64,000 nt of DNA from Pseudonocardia oceani. Its GTDB lineage: Bacteria; Actinomycetota; Actinomycetes; Mycobacteriales; Pseudonocardiaceae. Positions 24,808 through 32,696 of the stretch are shown one piece after another. Below the pieces are notes generated by a model. The model was given only the letters and a program-made list of their open reading frames with translations. It had not been told where the DNA came from and did not search any database. Made by a program: the position numbers and the translations under genes. Location of the stretch: the NCBI RefSeq assembly GCF_019263585.2, contig NZ_JADQDF010000001.1, forward strand, positions 3,534,001 to 3,598,000, given 5' to 3'. Positions within the stretch are counted from its first letter, which is position 1, and each line of letters begins with the position of its first letter.

Positions 24808-26657
24808 ACGGCTCCGCCCTGCTCGTCCTCGCCGTGTCCGCCGGGGTGGCCTGGGCCGCCTGGACCCGAGGCGCCCGCCTGGTCGCCGTCGCCTTCGGGG
24901 CGTTCGCCCTGCTGCCGGCGATCACCCTCTACTGGCAGACCCCCGGGTGGGTCCTCGCCCTGCTGCTCGCGCCGGCGGCCCTGCTGCTCTGGCACCGCTA
25001 CGCCCGCACGTCCGCGGTCGTCGTCCGCTGGGGTGCCCGCACCCGGCGCAAGGTCGGCGTCGCCTCCACTGCCGACATCGTCAAGGTGGCCGGCTCCCTG
25101 GCGATGCGCCGCCGGGCCGGGACCGTCCGGCCGTCCCTCGCCGCCGTCACCCGGTGGCAGCGGGTCGCGCGCTACTGGACCGTCCGCACCGCCGACGTCG
25201 CCGTGCTGCTCTGCCGCGCCGGGCTGATGCGCGTGTGGGCGTCCAGCGAGGACGTCGTGTGCATCTTCGGCGGTCCGCGTACCGGCAAGTCGCAGTACCT
25301 CGCCGGCCGCATCTTGGACGCACCCGGCGCCGTCCTGGTGACCTCGACCCGCACCGACCTCTATGACCTGACCGCGCCCCTGCGCCGCTCCCGCGGCCCG
25401 GTCTACGTGTTCAACCCGGTCGGTCTCGCGTCGCTCGGCTCGACGGTCACCTTCGACCCGCTCACCGGCTGCACCAACCCCGTGACGGCCGCCGAGCGCG
25501 CGGCCGACCTGCTCTCGGCCGGCACGTGGGGTGGCGGGTCGGGCGATCGGGAGTTCTGGGAGTCGCAGGCCCGGCGCGTCCTGGCCGCGCTGTTGCACGC
25601 CGCCGCCCTCGACCACGACCTGACGATGCACGACGTGCAGCGGTGGGTCACCGACCCGGACGACGCCAAGGCCGAGGTGGCGTCGCTGCTGCGCCGCTCG
25701 CCCCAGCCGGCGTTGCAGCAGGACGCTGCGCAGTTCCTCGCGACGAACGAGAAGACGCGCTCCTCGATCACGTCCACGATCATGCCCGCGCTCGGCTGGC
25801 TCACCCACGAGGCGGCGACCGCCGCGGCGACGGGCCCGCGCACCGGGGGAGCAGGGTTCGACGTCGCCGAGCTGCTCGACGCCCGCGCGACGGTCTACCT
25901 GCTCGGTGCCGAGGAGACGCAGACCGCGCCGCTCGTGTCCGCGCTCACCGGGCACATCGCCCGCGAGGCCCGACGGATCGCCGCACTGCGCAAGGGCGGT
26001 CGGCTGGACCCGCCGCTGACACTGGCGCTCGACGAGGCGGCGCTGATCTGCCCGGTGCCGCTGCATCAGTGGACGGCCGACATGGGCGGGCGCGGCGTGA
26101 CCATCATCGGCGCGTTCCAGTCCCGCGCGCAGCTGCTCGATCGCTGGGGCGACGCCAAGGCCGAGGTCATCCTCAACAACACCGCCGCCGTCATGGTGTT
26201 CGGTGGCACCCGCTCCCGCGACGACCTCAACTATTGGTCGACGTTGGGTGGCGACCGCGACGAGCCGATCACCACGACCGACCTGCACGGACGCGTCGCG
26301 TCCCGGACGGTCCGCCGGGTCCCGGTGCTCGCGCCGGCGCAGATCGCGAACCTGCCCGCCGAGACCGTCGTCGCCTTCCGTCGCGGGATGCCGCCGGTGA
26401 TCGGCCGCGTGGAGATGGCCTACCGGCGCCCCGACGTCCGCGCGTGGCAGTACCCGGACGCGCCCGACGTCCGTCTCCGCGCCGCCGCCCGCACGGCCCG
26501 CGGGTGGCTGGCGGTCCACGCCGCCCGGCCGGTCGCGTGGGTGGCGAGTGTCCTCCGTCGGGCGGCCGAGCCGTGGCGCGCCGTCGAGGTCGTGCCGATC
26601 GAGGAGCGTCCGCTGCTCCGCGTGGTGCCCGGTGAGGGCGACCGGTGGCCGCGATGA
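24804..26657 (+). CDS. VirD4/TraG-type conjugative coupling ATPase
   Basis: The 617-residue protein has N-terminal membrane segments (about residues 1-60). The Walker A motif is FGGPRTGKSQ near residue 155, followed by VLVTSTRTDLYDLT. LALDEAALICPVPLHQW near residue 410 contains Walker B and the TraG-like region, and GAFQSRAQLLDRWG the sensor. Coupling proteins of this group bring the relaxase-DNA complex to a type IV secretion channel. No VirB4 or other channel genes are in the window, so the element is probably mobilizable rather than self-sufficient. The GTG at 24804 overlaps the DUF2637 stop by 4 bp. Confidence 0.88.
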   Translation: MNGSALLVLAVSAGVAWAAWTRGARLVAVAFGAFALLPAITLYWQTPGWVLALLLAPAALLLWHRYARTSAVVVRWGARTRRKVGVASTADIVKVAGSLAMRRRAGTVRPSLAAVTRWQRVARYWTVRTADVAVLLCRAGLMRVWASSEDVVCIFGGPRTGKSQYLAGRILDAPGAVLVTSTRTDLYDLTAPLRRSRGPVYVFNPVGLASLGSTVTFDPLTGCTNPVTAAERAADLLSAGTWGGGSGDREFWESQARRVLAALLHAAALDHDLTMHDVQRWVTDPDDAKAEVASLLRRSPQPALQQDAAQFLATNEKTRSSITSTIMPALGWLTHEAATAAATGPRTGGAGFDVAELLDARATVYLLGAEETQTAPLVSALTGHIAREARRIAALRKGGRLDPPLTLALDEAALICPVPLHQWTADMGGRGVTIIGAFQSRAQLLDRWGDAKAEVILNNTAAVMVFGGTRSRDDLNYWSTLGGDRDEPITTTDLHGRVASRTVRRVPVLAPAQIANLPAETVVAFRRGMPPVIGRVEMAYRRPDVRAWQYPDAPDVRLRAAARTARGWLAVHAARPVAWVASVLRRAAEPWRAVEVVPIEERPLLRVVPGEGDRWPR

Positions 26658-27277
26658 GCGCGCCCGAGGACGAGCAGCTCGCCGCCGTGGCGAAGGCCGT
26701 GGAGCGCAACAGCCGCCGGGTATCCGCGCTCGACGCGCTGGTCCGCCAGCTCGCCGGGGACCTCGCCGAGGTAGCCGCCGCGCTCACCCCGGCCGGGGAG
26801 GCGCCGACCGCGGTCCGGTCCTGGATGCTCGCGCAGGACCCCGAGCAGGCCGTCACCGACCTCGCCGATCTCATCGCGTGGACCCGCCGCGTCTACCTCC
26901 GCTACCCGGACGCCGTGCTCTCCGCCTGCTGGCTCTGGCACCCGGACGTGATCGAGGAGCTGTGGTGGCTGCGCCGCGCGCACGCCGAGGCGTTCGACCC
27001 CCAGGCGGGCACCTGGCCCCGCGTCGGCGACTGGCACGAGCGCCAGCGCCCCGGCGTCGCCAAACGCGTCCGCGCCGCGATCGGGACGTGCGAGCTGTCC
27101 CTGCACCGCACCGGCACCGCGAACGCCCGACCCGCCGCACCCGCGCCGCTCGCCGACCACGCCGAGCTGATCGCCATCGCCTGGACGAAGGACGCACTCG
27201 CCCCACGACCCGAACCGACCGACGAGCAGCTCCACGAAGCCGACATCCACACCCGCCAGCAACACCGACGCACCTGA
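26654..27277 (+). CDS. DUF4913-like protein
   Basis: The 207-residue protein contains WHPDVIEELWWLRRAHAEAF and, further on, DWHERQRPGVAKRV, matching the DUF4913 pattern found in actinomycete plasmids and integrative elements. It begins with a coiled, charged N-terminus. It overlaps the VirD4-type gene by 4 bp and precedes the relaxase by 129 bp. An accessory role in DNA processing at the transfer origin is possible but unproven. Confidence 0.7.
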   Translation: MSAPEDEQLAAVAKAVERNSRRVSALDALVRQLAGDLAEVAAALTPAGEAPTAVRSWMLAQDPEQAVTDLADLIAWTRRVYLRYPDAVLSACWLWHPDVIEELWWLRRAHAEAFDPQAGTWPRVGDWHERQRPGVAKRVRAAIGTCELSLHRTGTANARPAAPAPLADHAELIAIAWTKDALAPRPEPTDEQLHEADIHTRQQHRRT

Positions 27278-27290
27278 CAGAAGCGCATCA

Positions 27291-27371
27291 CCGCCAGGAC
27301 GAGCAGAAGAACCAAGGACGAAGCACACCGAGGCATCACGATCCCGTGGTGATCTTCGCTCGCCCTGGCGG
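27291..27371 (+). other. Candidate origin of transfer (oriT) upstream of the relaxase gene
   Basis: The 129-bp gap before the relaxase holds nested dyads. Outer arms 27291-27304 and 27358-27371 (CCGCCAGGACGAGC and GCTCGCCCTGGCGG) pair at 13 of 14 positions. An inner dyad around 27335-27353 reads ATCACG-ATCC-CGTGGTGAT. Nested inverted repeats directly upstream of a MobF relaxase gene are where an oriT is expected. No nic site can be assigned from one sequence. Confidence 0.4.
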
Positions 27372-27406
27372 GCTCGCTCGATGGCAAGATCGACAAGGAG
27401 ACTGCC

Positions 27407-30400
27407 GTGCTCAGCATCGCCACCGGACACTCCGTCCGCTACCTCACCGACGCCGTCGCCAAGGGCCGCGAGAACTACTACACCGGCGCCGTCGCCGCGG
27501 GCGAACCGCCGGGGCGTTGGTATGGCGCCGGCGCCGAGGCCCTCGGGCTCGACGGCCACGTCGACCCGCACCTGATGGAGGCGCTCTACTCGCACCTGCG
27601 GGACCCGCGCGACCCGCGCTCGCGCTCGCCGGAGACCTGGGACGAGGCCGACGCGCTCGCGCCGGGACACCGCAAGTACCGCAGCGCGGACGAGATCTAC
27701 ACCGGGCTGCTGGAGTCGCACCCGGACGCCGGACCCGAGGAGCGGGCCGAGCTGCGCGCGCAGGCCGAGCGTTCCTCCCGTCAGGCCGTCGCGTTCCTCG
27801 ACCTGACGTTCTCCGCGCCCAAGAGCGTCACCGTGCTCGCCGTCGCCTTCGAGCGGGCGGCCAACGACGCGCGCGCCGCCGGCGACGAGGAGGCCGCGCA
27901 GGCGTGGGAGGCGCACGCGCAGGCCGTCGAGGAGGCCGTGATGGCCGGTGCCCGCGCCGTGATCGACTACCTGCAGGACGAGGCCGGCTACTCGCGCGTC
28001 GGGCACCACGGCGGCGGCGCCGGCCGTTGGGTGGACGCGCACGAGTGGGTCGTCGCGCAGTTCCTGCAGCACGACTCCCGCGACAAGGACCCGCAGCTGC
28101 ACGTCCACCAGGCTGTGCTCAACCGGGTCCCGTGCGCGGACGGGACGTGGCGCACGCTCGACTCCCGCGCCATCCACGCCCTGCGCGGCGCGGCCGGCGC
28201 GATCGCCGAGCGGGTCATGGAGGCCCACATGACGCGCTCGCTCGGCGTCGAGTTCGCCACCCGTCCCGACGGGCGGGCGCGGGAGGTGGTCGGCGTGTCG
28301 GCCGAGGTGATGGACCTGTTCTCCTCGCGCCGGCGCGCGGTCACCGGTCGGACGGCGGAGATGCTCGGCGAGTTCCGCCGGACCTACGGGCGCGAACCGT
28401 CGTCGGCGGAGCGGTTCTACATCGCCCGGCAGGCCACGCTCGCCACCCGCGCGGCGAAGTCGCACGTGGGGGAGACCCGCGCCGAGCAGCTCGCCCGGTG
28501 GACCGAGCGGTGCGCGAGCACGATCGGGACCGGGCTCGGGCAGGTCGCCCACGACGTGCGGGCCCGCGCTCAGCAGGCGAGCGAGGCGGCCGCGTGGTCG
28601 GTGCGTGACGTCGTCGACCGCGCGCTCGCCGGGGTGTCGGAGACGAAGCAGGCGTGGACCCGGTCGGGGCTCCTGCGGGCCGTCTCCGACGCGCTGCCGG
28701 GCAACCTGCGCATACGGCCCGAGGACGTCCGCCCGTTGCTCGACGGGCTCACCGACGCCGCGCTCGACGGCGCGGTCCCGGTGACCCGCCCGGGCGACAC
28801 GACGAACCTGCCGGCGTCGGAGCTGCTCGCCAACGGCCAGTCGCCCTACACCGCGCCCGCCGTCGCCCTGTTCACCACCGAGGGCCAGGTCTCGGCGGAG
28901 CACGCGCTGCGCGCGGCAATGGTCCGCCGCGGCACGGCCCGGTTCACCACGGACGCCGCGGACGCGCTGGTCGCCCGGTTCGCCACGTCCGGGCGCCCGC
29001 TGGGCGTCGACCAGGCGGCGGCGCTGCGCGGCGTCCTGACGTCCGGCGCGCAGGTCGAGGTCCTGTCGGCCGCGCCCGGCACCGGCAAGTCGTTCGTCGT
29101 CGGTGCGCTGTCCGAGGCATGGGCCGGCGTCGACGACCGGCGCGTCTTCGGGCTCACCCCGTCGCAGGTGGCGGCCGGGGTGCTCGCCCAGGAGGGCGTC
29201 ACCGCCGCGACGAACACGGCCGCGTGGCTCGGCGCACAGACCCGGCTCCGCACCGGCTCCGCGGCCGACGAGCGGTGGCGGCTGCGACCCGACGATCTCG
29301 TGGTCGTCGACGAGGCGAACATGGCCGGGACCGACCAGCTCGCCGAGATCCAGGCCCGGTGCGCCGAGGCCGGCGCGAAGCTGCTGCTCGTCGGCGACCC
29401 GCGCCAGCTCGGCGCCGTCGGGCCCGGCGGGGCGATGGCCGACGTCGCCGAGCACGGCATCCGCTACGAGCTCGCCGACGTCCGCCGCTTCCATTCGCAG
29501 TGGGAGCGCGCCGCGTCGCTGCGGCTGCGCGACGGGGACACGGGCGTGCTCGCCGAGTACGCCAAGCACGGTCGGCTTCGCGAGGGCGGTACGCCCGAGC
29601 AGGCCGAGACCGCCGCGTCCCGGGCGTGGCTCGCCGACACCCTCGCCGGCCGTGAGTCGCTGCTGATGGTCCGCGACAACGCCGCCGCCGCACGGGTGTC
29701 GGCCGCGCTGCGCGCCGAGCTGGTCGCGCTCGGCCGCGTCGACGAGCACGGCGTGCCGCTGGCTCGTGAGGGTTGGGAGGGCGTGGTGGCCGGCGTCGGG
29801 GATCTCGTGCAGGCCCGCCGCAACGGCTGGGAGCTGATCGGCGTCGACGGCAACACCCGCGCCCCGATCAACCGCGACACCTACCGCGTCACCGCGCTGC
29901 GCCCGGACGGCGGGCTCACCGTGGCGCCGGTGGTCGAGCGCCGCCCGGACGGGGAGGTGCTCGGCGACCCGCTCGCCCTGCCACCCACCTACGTGGCCGC
30001 CGACCTGACGCTCGGCTACGCCTCCACCGTCCACGCCGCCGAGGGCCGCACCGTCGACACCGCCCACTGCGTGCCCGGAGCCGGGACGGACCTTCCCGGG
30101 CTGCTGGTGCCGATGACCCGCGGTCGGGACAGCAACACCGCGTGGGTGGTCACCACCGCCACCGTGGCGGACGCCGACACCGGGCAGACGTTCGAGATCG
30201 AACCGCGCAGTGCCGCCGCGGTGCTCGCCGACGTGCTCGACGGCTACGTGCACGAACGGTCGGCACTGGCCGAGCGTGAGCAGGACGAGATCGCCGCGCG
30301 CTCGACGATGACCCACGTCGACCAGCTCGCCGACGTCATCGGCCGCACCGTCACCGCCGGCCGAACCGCCGCCACGCTCGACCGGCTCACTGCCGAAGGC

Positions 30401-31753
30401 GCCATCACTTCCGACCAGCGCGCCGCGCTCGCCGCCGACGAGGCGTTCGGCTCGCTGGAGCGGCTGCTGCGCACCGCCGAACTCGCCGGCCACGACCCCG
30501 ACGCAATGCTGTCCGGCGTGCTCGCCGACCGGGACCTGACCGGCTCACGCTCGCCCGCCCAGGTACTCCACAGCCGCATCACCACCGCGTACGCCGGTCG
30601 GCTCACCCCGCACCTAACGACGATGAGCGACCTCATCCCGTCCCGGGTGCCGGAGGAGTGGGCCGCGTGGATGCACGACCGGGCCGAGGCGGCCGACACC
30701 CGCCGACACGAACTCGGCGCCGAGGTCGCTGAGCAGCCGCCGCGGTGGGCCCTCGACGCGCTCGGCCCCGTCCCGGCCGACGACGACGTGCTCGCCCGCC
30801 AGGAGTGGGAGCACCGCGCCGGCTGGGCCGCGGCCTACCGCGAACTCGCCGGCTACACCGACGACCGCGACCCGCTCGGCTTCGCGCCGGCCCCCGGCCT
30901 CGCCGAGAAGGCTGCGGTCTACCGGGCCGCCCACGAGGCCCTCGGTCTGCTCGACGCCGGCGCCGAGGAGGCCGACCTGACCGACGGCCAGCTCCGCGCC
31001 CGGTACGTCGCGTACCAGCGGGAGGAGCAGTGGGCGCCGCGCGATGTCGCCGACGAACTCGACGCCCTCCACCAGGCCCTCGCCCAGGCGCGCACCGACG
31101 CCGAGGTGTGGGCCGCCCACGCCGACGCCCCGGGCGTCGACGAGGCCGACGGCGCCCGGCTCCGCGCCGATGCCGCCGCGGCCGCGCACGAGGCGGAGCA
31201 GCTCGCCGCCCGCGCCGCCGTACTCGAGGACGCCGACGAGGCCCGCGGCCGGTGGTACGTACACACCGCCGTCACGCGGGACGAGGCCCACCGCTCCGGC
31301 GCCGAACTCCGCGCCCGCGGCATCGACCCCGACGAGCCCGATGACCGTGTGACTGGGGACGAGTGGCTCGCGGCCCACCTCGCCGAGCAGACCGACGCCG
31401 ACCGCGACCGCACGATCCACGACGAGCACGAGCTGCACGACCCGGCGGCCGAGCGACTCGACGAGCCGGTCGACGCGGTCGAGACCGCCGTGCCCGACGC
31501 CCGTGAGGCCAGTACCGCGCACCCGAGCGAGCGGACCGACCCGGCTGAACGTCGACGCATCCCGACGGTCGATGAGACCGCCGAGACCGTCGAGCGCGCG
31601 CAGGCCGCCCTCGCCGAGATCACGGCCCGGCAGCAGGCCGAGGCTGCCCGCGCCGCGCGGGCTGCCGAGGACGAGCAGCTGATCGAGCTGGGCCGGCAGG
31701 CCGAACCGGTCGTCGAGCTGGACGACGGCGCGGAGCTGGTGCGCGATCGCTGA
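27407..31753 (+). CDS. MobF-family relaxase-helicase (TrwC/TraA-like)
   Basis: The 1448-residue protein begins with a TrwC relaxase domain. Tyrosines lie at RYLTDAV and ENYYTGAV near the N-terminus, and the metal-binding histidines in DPQLHVHQAVLNR near residue 230. A RecD/TraI-type helicase follows, with Walker A SAAPGTGKSFVVG near residue 555 and VVVDEANMAGTDQL near 640. The C-terminal 400 residues are helical, acidic and repetitive. The GTG at 27407 has AGGAG 6 bp upstream. It nicks the element at oriT, stays bound to the strand and unwinds it during transfer through the VirD4-type ATPase. Confidence 0.9.
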   Translation: MLSIATGHSVRYLTDAVAKGRENYYTGAVAAGEPPGRWYGAGAEALGLDGHVDPHLMEALYSHLRDPRDPRSRSPETWDEADALAPGHRKYRSADEIYTGLLESHPDAGPEERAELRAQAERSSRQAVAFLDLTFSAPKSVTVLAVAFERAANDARAAGDEEAAQAWEAHAQAVEEAVMAGARAVIDYLQDEAGYSRVGHHGGGAGRWVDAHEWVVAQFLQHDSRDKDPQLHVHQAVLNRVPCADGTWRTLDSRAIHALRGAAGAIAERVMEAHMTRSLGVEFATRPDGRAREVVGVSAEVMDLFSSRRRAVTGRTAEMLGEFRRTYGREPSSAERFYIARQATLATRAAKSHVGETRAEQLARWTERCASTIGTGLGQVAHDVRARAQQASEAAAWSVRDVVDRALAGVSETKQAWTRSGLLRAVSDALPGNLRIRPEDVRPLLDGLTDAALDGAVPVTRPGDTTNLPASELLANGQSPYTAPAVALFTTEGQVSAEHALRAAMVRRGTARFTTDAADALVARFATSGRPLGVDQAAALRGVLTSGAQVEVLSAAPGTGKSFVVGALSEAWAGVDDRRVFGLTPSQVAAGVLAQEGVTAATNTAAWLGAQTRLRTGSAADERWRLRPDDLVVVDEANMAGTDQLAEIQARCAEAGAKLLLVGDPRQLGAVGPGGAMADVAEHGIRYELADVRRFHSQWERAASLRLRDGDTGVLAEYAKHGRLREGGTPEQAETAASRAWLADTLAGRESLLMVRDNAAAARVSAALRAELVALGRVDEHGVPLAREGWEGVVAGVGDLVQARRNGWELIGVDGNTRAPINRDTYRVTALRPDGGLTVAPVVERRPDGEVLGDPLALPPTYVAADLTLGYASTVHAAEGRTVDTAHCVPGAGTDLPGLLVPMTRGRDSNTAWVVTTATVADADTGQTFEIEPRSAAAVLADVLDGYVHERSALAEREQDEIAARSTMTHVDQLADVIGRTVTAGRTAATLDRLTAEGAITSDQRAALAADEAFGSLERLLRTAELAGHDPDAMLSGVLADRDLTGSRSPAQVLHSRITTAYAGRLTPHLTTMSDLIPSRVPEEWAAWMHDRAEAADTRRHELGAEVAEQPPRWALDALGPVPADDDVLARQEWEHRAGWAAAYRELAGYTDDRDPLGFAPAPGLAEKAAVYRAAHEALGLLDAGAEEADLTDGQLRARYVAYQREEQWAPRDVADELDALHQALAQARTDAEVWAAHADAPGVDEADGARLRADAAAAAHEAEQLAARAAVLEDADEARGRWYVHTAVTRDEAHRSGAELRARGIDPDEPDDRVTGDEWLAAHLAEQTDADRDRTIHDEHELHDPAAERLDEPVDAVETAVPDAREASTAHPSERTDPAERRRIPTVDETAETVERAQAALAEITARQQAEAARAARAAEDEQLIELGRQAEPVVELDDGAELVRDR

Positions 31754-31774
31754 CGCCGGCGCGCGGGTCGGTGT

Positions 31775-32374
31775 CTACGCCGTGGCGTCGACCCGCGCCC
31801 GCACGTGTTCCCAGTGGCGCCGCGCGTCGGCCCGCGCCTGATCCCGGGCCGCCTGCTCGGCAGCGCGCCAAGCCGCATCCCGCTCGGCGGGCCGGCGGCC
31901 GTAAAGGTGCCGTCGATCGCGCCGGATGCTCGCGGCCCGGTGCCAGCTCGTGTAGATCGGGAAGTCCTCCCGGACACCGAGCAGCCACGCCAGCGTCCGC
32001 CAGGCGCCATAGGCGAACTCCGCGTCGTCGATGGCCGCCGGCGCCGGCTCGACGCCGAGCCGGCGCCAGTCCTCCTCCGTCGGCGTCAGCGCGCCGGCCG
32101 CGACGCACAGCGCCACCCACGACTCCGCCCGCACCAGCTCCCACGTGGCGCCCGGCGTCCACGAGCCGTCCGGGTGAAGCGTGCCCGGCACCGCACGATG
32201 GGTCAGCGGCGACACCTCGCCGATCGTGAGCCACGCCAGCGCAGCGGCCACGCCAGCATCGCGGGCGGTCACCGCGCGCGGGCCGAGCCCGAGTCGGCGC
32301 ACGCTCACCCGCTCGCACTCCCGCACCGCGTCGACGTCCGGGACCACCCACGACGGCAGGACCAGTGTGGACAC
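31775..32374 (-). CDS. Hypothetical protein convergent with the relaxase gene (~199 aa)
   Basis: I do not recognise the family. The coding part reads from about STLVLPSWVVPDVDAVRECE through LAWLTIGEVSPLTHRAVPGT to an Arg-rich helical C-terminus (AWRAAEQAARDQARADARRH). The GTG at 32374 is a guess; the frame is open upstream, but that part overlaps a structured repeat region and lacks protein-like content. Its stop lies 21 bp from the relaxase stop. Confidence 0.5.
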   Translation of the reverse strand: MSTLVLPSWVVPDVDAVRECERVSVRRLGLGPRAVTARDAGVAAALAWLTIGEVSPLTHRAVPGTLHPDGSWTPGATWELVRAESWVALCVAAGALTPTEEDWRRLGVEPAPAAIDDAEFAYGAWRTLAWLLGVREDFPIYTSWHRAASIRRDRRHLYGRRPAERDAAWRAAEQAARDQARADARRHWEHVRARVDATA

Positions 32375-32499
32375 GACCTGAGTATGCGACCGGCCCCCGA
32401 CGATTTGAAGCACGAGCTCCCCGGGCTCCGCCCGGACCCGGCCCTTCCTCCAGCGGAGCCGGCCAAGGACGAATGCTGCGGTAGGAGGGTGGTGGGGGA

Positions 32500-32626
32500 G
32501 GCTCCGCCGTCGCTCGGTCGCCCGGAGGGATGCCACACCGGCGGCGGGCGCCGCAAGCGAAGAACGTGCTTGCACCGCCCACCGCCGGCGTGGCGTTGCT
32601 GCGCACGCCCGACCGACGGCGGAGCC
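32500..32626. other. 127-bp three-tier imperfect hairpin between transfer and defence modules
   Basis: Three nested arm pairs share one centre. The outer pair is 32500-32519 with 32611-32626 (16 bp, one 4-nt bulge). The middle pair is 32532-32550 with 32576-32594 (17 of 19 paired). The inner pair is GCAAGC with GCTTGC around a 9-nt loop. No protein-like reading lies here. Possible roles are a single-strand origin, an oriT, a structured RNA or a small inverted-repeat element. Confidence 0.6.
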
Positions 32627-32696
32627 ACACCCGCATCTCTGCTGGGTAAGGCGGCAGAGCCAGCTCACAGTTCACTTCCGGATGTGCCGCCTAGCT

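Noticed and set aside
26420-30493. A 1357-codon open frame on the minus strand opposite the VirD4 and relaxase genes
   Set aside because: It is a shadow of GC-rich codon periodicity. Its sequence is low-complexity Gly/Arg/Val with no domain, whereas the plus strand carries clear ATPase and relaxase motifs.
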